NCBI GenBank assembly: GCA_013400975.1
Contig: WBMZ01012071.1
Coordinates: 372,001 to 436,000 of the forward strand
Direction: 5' to 3'
Length of the DNA: 64,000 nt
Source: Atrichornis clamosus
Taxonomy: Eukaryota; Chordata; Aves; Passeriformes; Menuridae
The translations under genes and the position numbers were made by a program. The notes below the pieces were generated by a model that saw only the letters and a program-made list of their open reading frames with translations, was not told the DNA's origin and did not search any database. Shown in pieces: positions 12,701 to 25,800 of the stretch (position 1 is its first letter; each line of letters opens with the position of its first letter).

Positions 12701-15700
12701 GACTGCGGATAAGTTAATAACACTAGAAGTAGAGCTAAAGGCAGAGGGAATTATACACCACACTTATTAAACTTTGACCTTTATGATGCTTTAAAATCAT
12801 AAAACACTTTAAAATAGGTACAGGATAGCACTACTGTTGGGCAAACTGCCTCTCAACACAACGCACAGCATTTATATCAGCACTGCTCTTCATATTCCAA
12901 TTTCTGTACGCTCTGTAGCAGTTACAGACTGGTAGTGCTGCCTTACTCCTGGTAATGTTTTCTGTGAGAGCTGCTGTTAGAGACAGAACCCGGGGTGCTG
13001 TGACGTGAGGCATCACATCCTGCCTGTTCTGCCTCTTGTGCTCCCGTGGCACAGCCGTGGGGCTTTACAGGCTTCCACATTAACCTCACAGCCCTGGAGC
13101 TGGTGAAAGGGGAACCAGCTGAGGCACCTGCTTTTTTTTTGTCAGGCACAGAGTCTTGTGGAATAAGCTAACACAGAACTGAAGAGATTTAAAATATTAC
13201 TCAGAAACATACATTAGGACAACTTGGCTTTCTTACTCTCTCTGTATTCACTGGAGAGAAAGCCTCTACCCAGCTTTTGGAGTCCTTTTGAGAGTCATGC
13301 GAGAGACATGATTAGACATAGGGGCCACTCAGGGGCTCTGAGTTGCCTTGGGAAGCTGCCTCTCTTGAGTGGCTGTAGAAAGCCTGGGGAGAAGTGTCTC
13401 AATTAAGCTGTGTGAATATCCTCTCTCCCCATGCTGTGCCCTGTGCTATAATTATAATGCAGCCTTTATTCCCTATTTGTTGCGCTGATATGTAAGGGAA
13501 GACACACAGGTATCAGGAACAAAAGATTCAATATAGATCCATGACCTAAGCTTATCCCCTAGCAAATAGCTCAAAGGTAAATATTTTTCAGTCAGGATTT
13601 AGATTTGGCTCATTTTAAAGATCCAAGACCCTTTCCAAAATGTGATGATCTCCTTGATCAGATCTCATAAGTTGCTGTCTTTCCTCATGCATGCCGGGCT
13701 AAATAAGCACGTACTGGCCCTGGGTGACAGAATTCACCACCATCCTTGAAAGTTTACATTTAAAAAGGTGAAAAAGGTCCTTTTTTTGTGGCAACAAACA
13801 TATAGTACATTTTTTCCCAAGCTGTCTGAAAATCTGCCCATACATTTGTTTGCACACCATTATTTTGTTTAATATTTACAAAACTTGTAGAAGTTTTTGC
13901 ATTTAAAATGGCAAGTGAATCAGAGGTCTTAAGAGCACTAATGAGCCAGTCCTGAAGGAGCTATTTCCGTATGCCATGTCATTTGACTAAAGTTTGAGTT
14001 CAAGAAAAGCAATCTCTCATTTGCATGTGCCCTCCAGTTTCTAAGTTTTGCTCCAAAAGTCAGCTCCGTGGCTACTCCACACTTTAACAATACAAACTGA
14101 CAGTTCTGTTTTTTCTTTCATCCTGCAACAGTAAAAATATAAATGATGAGATTGGTCCCACAGGTATAAAGAACATGCATTGAGCACCAGAGTTCTACAG
14201 CAATAGGAGAAGCGCTCAGCAGCAGGACGGGAGCAGCCAGCACTTGCAAGGTCAGATTTTCTGCACGCATTTAAAAAGGTCCACTGGCATTTCATTGTAG
14301 AGCTGTTAGAAGAGCATAAAGCAAAAACTTGAAACCCTTGAATAACACGTTTGTATTTTTTGCCTTGACTGTTTTTGTGCCTTTGCGTTGCTTTCATGTT
14401 GCACAGATGTGAGTGTTGGAGTGCAAAGCATTCTTGGAAGTACGTGTGGCCATTCACTTTGCCCACTGTACCTCAGAACAGAAGAAAGGTACTGGCAGTG
14501 TCTCCTTATAATACAGAGGAGCAAAGGAGAGAGAGGTTTGTCATCTGTCAAGGCTGTGTAGTGGTAATGACCCTCTCTGTGGTTCACTGGAGAGCAGCAG
14601 ATATTCCAGGGAGAAGCTATCCTGTAGAGCAGACATCCCCGTGGCTAAGATATCAGCTTCTTATGGTGCTTATTCCACAAACATTCTGTGAAGTAAAACC
14701 TTGGAGATGCAGTTTTACTATCAGCAAAGGCTTACAGGGCTCCCATTAGGTAAGGGACGTTTTTACCTCCTGTTGCACTAACAGCAGAGTAAACAATCTC
14801 CTGAATGCTTTTGAAAATCCTTTCTTTTGAAGCTGGAATGTTTGTAAATATGCAAACAAAGAGGGATGAGAATGGAGCAGAAGTGTCAAGGGATTTTATT
14901 TATGAAACTATTGACAAATACCTTTTGCTCTGTTTACTCACCTCTTCCCTTAAGGAGAAAGTATATAATGCCAAGGATTTTTATGAAACCAGCTGAAATC
15001 CTATTATAGCACTAAAGCCCAGAATTTTGTTTTTTAAATTTCCCTAAGATTGATATGCTGGGCATGGGGTAGTGGAGGAGAGATGAAAAAACAAGAGGAA
15101 AAAGAACCCTGAAGGGGCCCTGAAGGCCAATTAGAGATGGCAGACAGTGTTTTCAGATTTAAATAGGTCTGAAAATTAAAACACTTCAGGTTCATGAAAA
15201 CCTGTGAAATGAAGGAATCAAAAGCCATTATTTTTCCATTCTTTCTATCATAAAAATGAATCTTCAACTGGACATATTATAGCTACTGTCAGTGGGAACA
15301 ATTGAAATTCCTGTACCCTGCAGATAAAGAACCCCAAACTGCTTCTTCCTGAATATACCCTCATGGATAGCTCAAAAGCTGGATAGCCTTTGTGAGGCTC
15401 TCAGGTGCAGTTTGCACTGTCACAGTCACTGTACCAAGACCAGCAATGTCCCAGCATGCCTGAGTGCTCGTTCCCAGGGGATCACTGCGAGTCTTGGTGC
15501 AGACAGGGCGGTGAGGTGCTTGAGGACAAGTCTGGTTTGGAGGTGACCTGTCCTTTTACAAACCCCGGAGGGTTCACTTGCTTTCAGAGCTGCCTGTGCA
15601 AAACTGAAGTCTCATTTTCCTAGTGTATCAGCCAGTGATAATTCTTTCCCTGTGTAGCTTTCACTGGCTTTTTCTGGTAGAACACTAACATTTTACCTTC

Positions 15701-15850
15701 CTGTCGCAGAGGAGAAATCTTGGCCTCCAATCTCAGCTGCCTGGCTCTTTTCCTCTTTATTATTGTTCTTGCCCAGCCTTCTCCTGACAACTATCCAGCT
15801 TTGCTGTTGTAGGTTAAATAATTCAGGTGGAATGAACTGTGAGTTGAAAC

Positions 15851-15881
15851 AAGTGGACAGTGTTCCACCACTTGTCCACTT
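15851..15881. repeat. Inverted repeat, 9-bp arms and 13-nt loop
   Basis: AAGTGGACA at 15851-15859 pairs exactly with TGTCCACTT at 15873-15881. The loop is 13 nt. No poly-T tract or partner gene suggests a function. Confidence 0.85.
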
Positions 15882-18800
15882 AAGTTATCTACACACTGTC
15901 CTGAAATAGGACCTTTGCTCTGTATCTTAAATGGTTACAGTGTTCCAGGTTGAATTATGACTATGGAGTATAGTAAGCAGCTGTGTTCAGTTTTATATAA
16001 TCAGGCATGAAATACATTAACAATTTTTCCTTACTGTATAACTGAACATGCATTCTTTCGTTTTAAGCTCTACTTTGGCCTGACACTAATGAGTCATGTC
16101 ATTGCACTGGATTGCACTAGATTCTCTTCAGCTTTTTTTAAAATGCTTCTTCATTGCACTTCATATTATTGGCTGCTCCTATAAATTCCACCTGCAGTTC
16201 CAGTTACCAAGCTCATGATAAACCAAGTTGCATATTTGAGTGTCATAGTGTCAATGTCTTATTTTCTAAAAATCTTAACTTCCCCCAAACTTCCATCAAT
16301 AACAACTTTGAAAGCCATTTGCAATGTAAATGACTCAAAGCATCCTGCTGTGTTCCAGAACACTTCCTTCTTATTTAATTGCCATAGACACTTTAGTTAC
16401 TAATTAAGCTTTATTGTTTATGAGGTTGCATTTCATTAATAGTTGTGATAAAAATTGCATGTTCCAGCAGATTTTTTGCATGTTAATGCCACTGCTGGGG
16501 TAGAATTCAGAATTGATGGGAAAGAGTTCATCTCAGAGGTTTCAGGGTTACAGTATAATAATCACATAGTGGAAAAGGAGGGTATATATTTGGAGTCCAG
16601 AGTCTTTTGCTTCTCATACGATGGAATAAATTAAAACTTCTTTAATTGTGATGAAGACGCTGGAAATGTCATCACAGTCATTTACAGAAGAAATGCTTCA
16701 GACTACGTGCACATATATGTTTATATGTGTTTGAATGACAAAGTGAATGATTAGGAAAAAATGGAACATAGTTTGAACCAAGAATGTTTTAGGTTCAGGA
16801 GCTACTAAGCCCAAAACCTGTAATTAAAGATGTTAAGGACAACCTAAGGCTGAGGCTTTAGCTCAAGGTACAGGAAGGAAATGGGAAGTATCTTAGATGG
16901 AGGGCAGCCGAAAAGAACAGATAATAAATAACACAGTTCTGTGATGAAGAAGGTACCTTAATTTCTGAATAGATGAGTTTTGCACCTCCCAGTCTCATGG
17001 ATTCAGGGAAAGGACCATTTACATCCAGAAGCTCTGAAGTCACTCATTATGGGACCTCCCTGTCCCCACTGTTTCACTTCCCTCCACAACACCAGTATGG
17101 TCCATCAGCTTTAGTTCTACCAGTGGTAGTCCTGAAATAGCATCTGTGCTGGATCACCCAGAGAAAATGGTGCATTGCAGTACTGCTGGTATTTGACAGT
17201 AAAGAAAGCCACATTGATCCAAGTTGCTTTTTACAGCAGAGCATGTTTATACCAGGATCTTGTCCCAGTGAAGCTACGTTTGCTTCCCTGTGTGGAACAG
17301 AGACCCTATCCCTTCTCAGAGTCCTGCACAAAACTCCTCAGGGATTACAGCAGTGAGAATCTCACTGATGCTTCCCTGGAAGAAGGAGAACAGGCAGAGG
17401 TTTCTCTGGAAGACCCACCCTCAGTGTTGCATGCAATTACAGCACATTCTCTCACTTCCAAATTTCAGCTGCATCTGCATTTGGGTCAACAGGCTTGCCA
17501 ATCTCAGACATTATTTTTTAATGGAAGCTGAAGCTTTCTTGCAAATACAACAGGTAGAGTCCTCCTATTACCTGCCTGGGCCAAGTAAAGGTAAAGAATA
17601 CATTTAAGTAAGACAACTAATTTTGTATCCTCATCCACACATTGTTGCTCCACACCTCAGATACTCAGTAGTGGCACATTCAGTGCCTTTAGCAAGATGC
17701 TAAACAATTGCCACAGTCTTAACAAGAAGTTCCTATTTCTGGTTTCAGAGTAATTCTTCCAGGCTGAAGCTCTGTAGAACTGCTGTGGCGAGCAGAGCAG
17801 CCCAGTGCTGGACACTGCCAGTCTGCAGTGTGTGGAGTACAGGATTTGTCCTGCAGCTGAACAAGAGCTGTCCTTCACCTCCCTCTCTCTCCTGATGCAG
17901 TCCTTTCTGCTCCTAGCGAAACTTTGGTCTCCTAGTGACTTGCAAGATACTGTGTGATTAAGGATGATTTCTTTTGTGCCATAGCAGAAAAAGATTTCAA
18001 ATAGATGTGATAATGGTATTGCATTCAGCATGTAAAGATCATTGAATGTAAACGTGGAACAGAATGTACTTCTGTCTCACAGAAAATTGCATTTAGAACT
18101 TGTTGCCTACTTTGCTGCTTTTGTAATAATGCTTCAACCTCAGACCCTGGATTTCAACATAAATATGTTGGTGTTTCACACAAAGGAATCAGAGAACTGC
18201 TATTATCTCCCAAAAGCTGAGAAATTCTGGAAGATGCATTAAGGCATGGTGGGATCCTTCCACTTGTGCCTCCCAGAAAGTCACAAAAGGTAATTGTTTT
18301 GGAAGAACTAATTTTTAAAGAACACTTTTCATAAAAGGATTATGTCAGGCTGGTTTTTGCACATACTGACAAGGCCACAGATCAGCTGCAAGAGGAAAAG
18401 ACGGAGAACTGGGAAGAGAATAAATGCTGGGTTAGGAGTTCTGATGTTAGCTTAGCCCAGAAGAGTTCATAAGTGTCACCACAAATTCATAACTACTTTC
18501 CATTTGTCAGCCATTGTGTGTAAAACACAGTGAAAATAAAACTAAGATTTACACACTTAGGTACCAAAAGTTAGATGTTCACTCCAGAGTTTGACAGTGA
18601 TGAGATTTCCAAAGGTGCACTTGCCTTTTCTGTTCCCATGACTGCATGTTTTCATGGTGAAAATCTTCCACTTAATAAATAGCTTCGGTTTAAATTAATA
18701 CTGAGGTACAGCAACTTCACTGGTAGCTGCTGGGTAGTTATTAGTTTAGAAGGTCAGGGCATTTGGATAGACATTTCTTGAATTGTTTTATTACTGTGTA

Positions 18801-19209
18801 GACAGGAGACATGGAACTTGTTTGCACTTCACTACTCTAGCGAAAGTTAAATATATTTTGTATTGCACTGCTTTGTTCTACACAGGTGTATTCTTAATTC
18901 AGAAAAGCAGAACACCAAGTATTAATCCGCCATGTCAGTTTTCTGAATATAGCATGATTCTTATAGGTCATATTTGCATTAAACTCAAAATAGTGCATAA
19001 CAGAGGTTACTGCTGTTTTACTGGAAAAATAATAAAATTAAAACCCAATTTTAAAATCTAAACTTAAGGATTAAAAAATGGCCAATGACACAACTTGTAG
19101 AGTTCTGCTTTGAAAATTACATTTATTAGTTTGCAGTGAGATTGAATTTTGGACCATCAGTAATTGCCATAAAATGGAAACCACGTTCTGACCCTGTTTT
19201 TTTGTTCCA

Positions 19210-19880
19210 GCACATCCTTATCACTCCCAGAAAAACATTTTGTGGGATATGAGCTGGCCTGACCATAGCTCTTCTCTTTCTGCTGGGAACTAAGTGTTCT
19301 ACATCACTCTTGATATTCCACAAAATTAGGGTGCTGGGCAGTTTGCCTTGTCAAGACTGAACGTCTCTCTGAAGTATAGTAATTTTCTTTGCTTGGCTTT
19401 GCAGGTTTCATCAGATTCCTAATGAACATTTAAGGCAGGGGAAAAAAACCCAAACTTTTTTTCCATCTTAATCCAGCTGCTCTGGTAGCTAGCATAAGAT
19501 GTGTTTTAAAGACACTGTGACCATATGTTATACACAGATTTTATAAAGTTATTTTTTAGTATAAAAAGATCCAACAACATAGAGAGCTGAAACAGAGGAA
19601 GTTTAAGCTGGGATATCCTCATGTGGATGTCCTTATCCATGCATGTACCAAATATAGCCTTGAAGATGGATTCTGCACCACCTTGAACTTAGGCAGCTTC
19701 CTAATCTGAAATCCTTTCCTCATCCATTCAAATCCCTTTCCAATGCACAAGCTAGTTCCAGTTTCCCACACCAGCCATCCTTGGCCACATCTCCTTGCTT
19801 GTAGTCATACTTCCATCCTATTCCAAAAATTTCCAGAAGATCCTGTGGGATATGAGCCCTGACTGTAGTTTCTCTCTTGC
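19210..19880 (+). repeat. Possible pair of diverged repeat copies
   Basis: Around 19210-19320 and 19810-19915 the same order of words recurs. CCAGAA is followed by TGTGGGATATGAGC, then CCTGAC, a TAG/TTTCTCT-type pyrimidine run, GGAA-C-AA-GTG and CATC-CT. The two copies lie about 600 bp apart in the same orientation with many differences. They may be two copies of one unnamed old repeat or an old local duplication. The interval between them is not repeated. Confidence 0.4.
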
Positions 19881-22800
19881 TTTAGGAAACAAAGTGCCTC
19901 ATCTCTTTCATGCCTCAAGCTACCAATGCCCGGGGTCCCCTAGTGCATCCCCAAGGCAGTTCCGTGGGGTCACAGCTGAGCCATTGGGCTGACAACAGAA
20001 AACAGACTCGTGTTTAGACAGCTTGAGAAGTGTGCAGTGATACACAGTAACCTCCTGAATGCAAATATGTGTGACATTTCCATTTTTGCAGTTTTCTGAG
20101 GAAGCAGCAAGCCAGGTCATTGTAATGAATTGGTAAACATCACACTGTATTACATACGAAATTCATTTCCTAGAGCTCAGGAGCGGGGTGTTAATGCAAT
20201 GCTCCCCACTATGGTGTTTACTGTGTGATATTGGTTTGATGCTGTGTTCTGAAATATTCGTACCCCAGTCATACCATACCACTGTGTTATTAGCCTAAAT
20301 CTATGAAGACAAAAAAGATGAGGAAGAAAGCTAATTTCACTTTCAGTTTTCAATTCTTACGCACTGTAACAGAATGTGAATAACCTCATTACTATACAAA
20401 TTTTGTGTGTCCCATAATGACCTCTATACTGAAGACTAAAGTTTGCATAATTGAGGAGAGACTCACCTACAACAGTGTTGGAATTCATTAGCGTAAGGCT
20501 GAAATAATGCTAAGAAAATAGCATTTGATGTCACCTATTGAGAGTGAAGCACTAGATGTTTTCTTTCCTTTGGACTTCTTAAAGGTATATACTTATGATG
20601 AGGAACAAAACTTGTCCTACTGAATCTGGAAAATTGAGAGAGGTGGTCTTGTAACTCACTGGTCCTTTACATAACAAATGGAAAAGGGCTTTTCTTACAT
20701 AGTTGGGCAGTTTTCTTGCAAATATCAGCAAAGTACATGTTACCTAATAGGTTTATTTTTATAGGCGATGTATTCGTATATTTATCCTGACTTTTAAGTG
20801 TTCATCCTTCATGCTAGGTTCTCTATGGTAATTAAAATATACCATAAATCATATCCACTGTAATTACCAAAATACACTGTAATTATCTGTTGATCTTTTG
20901 TGCCTCTTAAATAACTACTGGGATGTTTCAAAGGTGAGTTATTTTTGTATTCCCTGAAATAAACCTATAGCAGAATATTCGTAATTCACTTAATATTGCA
21001 GCACAGTTCAACTCTGGAGTGTTTCATGTCTCCTCTGTCTTTTCACTGTAATGTTATGGCAATTGTAGTGACTATTATTATGTTAAAAATCACATTTATG
21101 AATGGCACCTGAATCCTGAATGCTGTTCCATCTGACGACAATATCTTGTGGTGTGCAGTTATCAAGGATCACTCTGCGGGTAGCTATTCCTTTCATCCTG
21201 CTCTTTGTCTTTACCGTGACTGCAGACAGAAATTTTACATGAATTGAGGGAATTCAAACCTGAGCTGGAAAAAGGAACAACTCTTATCTGAAACCTGCAG
21301 GTAGTTAAACCTACTTCGGTGCATCTGCTCAGAATGAGAGAGAGTTGTGAGCCCGGTGGTAATAAGCACAAGCATACAAAAACAATCTGAAAAATGGCAA
21401 AATAGTTCTGCTTACGTTTATTGAAGGTATAAGTATCCATGTATGAATGTTTGTAATGTATTCATGGAACAAATGCACGAGCCATTGCTGACTGCAACAT
21501 TTCTCAAACATTTCCCTTTTCACAAGTGTTAATTCTAGCTAAAACACAGGCACTTTGCCAGGTTTTTTTAATATCACCAACCCTGTGGTTGTGTAAGAAG
21601 TATGAGGATGCAATTTGTTGTAGTGTTTTATTGGAAATCGAGGTGAGCGCAAGTGGAATTATATAGGTGTCAGGGTTAATTTTCTTACTCTTCATGGAAA
21701 AAACATTACATCAGTTTCCTGCAAGCTTGAGTTTCCAGTGATAGTAATATCTTGCAGCCATGGTTGTGTGTAATGTAGCAGTGTTAAATTCTTGTCTTCA
21801 GAGATTTATGCAAGTCATTATTTAAAAATAGAGATCTGGGAGTCACAGCTAGCTAATTAATCTGTACCAAGGAAAGCTAAGTGCTTGGCCTTTCAGGCAT
21901 CCTGTGCTGGCTGAGTAAGCTTGCAATCCCATAAAATTCTCACTTCTATGTTGTTTGGCGTTTTCTTTTTTTCACCCTTTTTTTTTGGTTGTATAAAAAG
22001 TAGATGATGAGCCAGTCAGTTTATTGCAGACAGTTTTCAAATATTTGCATGGATCTAGTCCAGAATTTGACATGAATTGGAAGTAGTCAGTGTACCTCTC
22101 TCCACCATGGACTGAAGATTTGTCAAGCTAAGCCTGTCAGGAATGTAAGCAGTCTACTATCGCTTTCAGATTATATATGATAGCAATTTACCACTGCAAT
22201 AATTCAGCCTTCTCAGCTGATATTATTGTGGTTTTCTTTTGATCTTGTCAGGCCATTCCATGACATCTATTGTCATATTCCAGTTAATTTTAAAGCCATA
22301 TAGCCAAATGTGAAAGCTGACCAATTGTTAAAATAAGACCAAAAAGAAGTCAGTATTGTAATAATTGATACTATGAGTAAATAGAAAAGGTAAAAACATG
22401 TAACTGTAATAGCTTGATTAGAAAAAGTAATTTTCTGTAACGACTGATCGAGTGAGTGGCAGTAGTCCCCAATTCCCTGTAAACAGAAGTAGTAGGTAAG
22501 CAAATGGCTCAAGGGCAACTAGCAGACTCTTATTGTTCAAGATAAACCTTTGTAGGTTAATAAGCAACTAATTATTTTTACAGTCATAACAGCATGTGAG
22601 AGAATATTCCAGTCTTCATTTGGCTGTAGCCTGAATGATACATACATTCTGCAACACCAGATTGGAGAAACGCAGTTCACAGGAGTGGCTGGATGTCATG
22701 ATATCCCTCACAGCCTCTTTATTCCAAACACGTTACTATCCATTATTGGTTTAGTTATTAGTAACTCTAGTGAAGAATTAAAGGAATTATGTTCTTTAAG

Positions 22801-25800
22801 ATGTATGTATCTATAAATTGATGTTATCCATCTCTACACAGGCAGGAATTACAGATTTTAGAAAATGATTATATATAAAATTTTGAATATCCATGCTAAG
22901 GTTTGAATTTCTGCAACAGCTGTAGGAAAGTTTAGATCTAACTGTAATCACATAAGGAAAGTAGGTATGAAAAGGAGGTTCATGTCAGACCACGATTCCC
23001 TTCAGTGGAAACAAGTGCCAGTCCCACACAGGGCAGTGGAGCTTGTGATACGAACTGAAACGAAAGGGGAGTAGCAAAGCACATGGGGCTTCTGTGCTAT
23101 GGTAAATCTATGTCTAAACTTCACTGATATTTTGTTACCTTTTGAGCCTCTTTCTTCTATATATTTATGCAAAGTCTCCTCTTTAACAGCTTCCTCTGCC
23201 CAGCAGAACTGGTATAATCACTGTAATATCCTGTCATATTTTACATCTGCTAGCACATTCACATTCCAGGTGAGGGCAGATGTATTTGCTGGCCTCCGTT
23301 CCCACAACTGTTTGGGAAAACAATATTCCTGGATCAGTAAGCAAGAAACAACAAACATCTTACATCAGTCAGCCTCCACGGTGCAGAAGAGATAGATGGT
23401 AATACCCTTAATCTGTTTTATGTCCAGAAAACTCAAGTGGTAACCCCTCAATAACTGCTAATTTTTATTCTTTTATCTGAGCAGCGTCTTGTTTATCTCA
23501 CACGTTGCCAGTCTTCCAGTATAAGACTGAGATGCTGTTATCTTAGTCAATTCAAATGATTCAAATTGTACAAATGGCTTGTTCTGACACAGAATTGTGT
23601 GAAGACTTCTCTCTTCTACCCATGCTGTATCGCTGAGCAGTGCCAAGTGCACATCATAACCAACTTCCCCATTTAAGGATAATTTTGATCAAGTAATTAG
23701 ATGCAATTGTTCATACTTTTTTTCTTAGCTAATGCTCAGTCTTAATAATTTTTGTGAAGTGTAGCCCATAGAACTTCTTTCCTTTATTTAAAATAAAAAT
23801 TATTGAGGTATTTCTTTGTTTCTGTCAGCAAAAGTTGTAATTTGATCCAGGGTTTTTAACTTCTTATTTCCTAGTGTGAAATGAAAGGAAGAACATTGGT
23901 AAAGGTATTTATGATCCTGTAAGGTAGAAGTGAGAATAATTCCTGTTCTTGTAGAGTCATTTTATGAGTATTCATAGACATTGTGCTAATTAGAGTGTGG
24001 CCATAACTATCTGTAGGGAGGAATGAACTGATGCAGGTGTGAATAGTGTCCTACATCTGCTTATGGTGATTTTATTCCTATGTGTTGAAGTTGATGGAAA
24101 AAGGCTCCTTAACTCGTGTGGGAATTGGATTTGACTGTCTCTGCAATCCAAGGAAAACAACTCAAACTGTGCTTCTGTGGTGTCCTACATTAGTATTTAG
24201 GAAGATTTCATTCCCTCACCTATCCACATACTTCAATGACATCTTTCCAATATTCTTGTCACCTAGTCTCCTGTGGGAAATTCTGTCATCTGGATATGGG
24301 CTAATGGTGATATCTAGGCTTATTTAATGAATTCAACTGTAATAACACATTTTCTAAAAAAATAACCTGTGGAGGAAACTGGGATATTTGTCTTTTCTAA
24401 AGTGCTAGAGGAGTACTTATATGCTGCTGACTCCCCAACATAGGTGGATATATTGCCTTCTTTAATAGTAAACAGTAAATCATATTTCTACCTTTCTATG
24501 AAATTTAGCTTTTATCTATTATAGTCAGTCCTTCTGGTGAAAACCCAGTCCAGAGTGGCCTCACAGGGAGAAATACTTAGCTCAGGAATTATGACTAAGG
24601 AGACTGACCTGCACTATGTACATTCCTTCCATTCTTCCCTTTTACTTCACTGTTTGCTCCAGACTATTTATGACAAGTCTTATGTAGCCTAATGTAAGCA
24701 ACTCTGAGCCCAAAAGAGCAAGAAATGTGTAAAAATAGTAACCAGAAAACCCTTTACCGGAAGTAAATGTGCCTAAATATCATTCAAATTCATAAATCAT
24801 TAAATGTCTTGATCCGCTAATTTTAAAGTATCTTGTGAAATTAAAACTTTTAATTTAATCTTGATGGAGAGATACGCTGCAGTTCTCAGAACTTTTTCCT
24901 GCCGGTGAATAGAGACAGTTTAGACTGACCTCTGGTTACATTTGTTTACTTTATTTGTGAAAAATGCAGGGAGGAGTGATAGAAAACTCTCAGGACTTCA
25001 CTCCATGATTAACTGTGATGTAATTGACAGAGGAAAACAGCAACAATTCATACAACCAGTAATTAATCTCTAGCTTTATGGCCTCATTTGCCAACTGTCT
25101 CCGTATTTGACAGAAAAAGTGACTTGCAGAGTGTTTAATTTCCACAGCAACAGCTAAGGTATGAAATCAGATTTGAAGATCAACATCTTCTGTGGCTTCT
25201 GCTTGCAAAAAGAGCAGCCAATTAAGAGTGCTTGCTTAGTCCTTGCAAATATTTGCCATAGGATTGACATAGGAAATAGAACAGTTTTCCCTTTCTGGGC
25301 AGGATCCCCACCTCACTGCTCCCCTCTGCTGTATGTGTTCAGGAGCATTCTCAGTTTCATGGACATGAACCATGCCAGTATTTTAGTTTTCTCCTTCTTC
25401 TTTTTTTGCCTCTGTGTGTTAAAGGGCCAGATCACGTGAATGCTGACTATCTCCCATGAGAAGCTGCATGCCCTAGCAGGACTTGAGCAGTTTGACATAT
25501 CCCAGGAGACAATTTGCACCTCTTGAGATTGGTAAAACAAGTAACTCAGAGATCAGGCAGTGAATGGTTGCAGTGAATTCTTTCCAGAAAGATTTTTCTC
25601 CATATCGTGAGAGGAAATATTTTTATTTGTGTGGATTTTGTGAACAGGCAAACTTGCCTATCTGACCCACACCACATACTGCTGATCTGCAGGAGAAAAT
25701 GTCTCCCTTCTGCTCTGCCCTGACAATTTGAGATTCTGTCCACGTTCTGCATCCTCTGGACAAGTCAAACAATCTGCAAAGAAATGGACAGCTGCAGCCC

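Noticed and set aside
14041..14466. Minus-strand open frame of 141 codons
   Set aside because: No recognisable domain, Cys-rich random-looking composition, overlapping frames on both strands; consistent with chance in intronic DNA.
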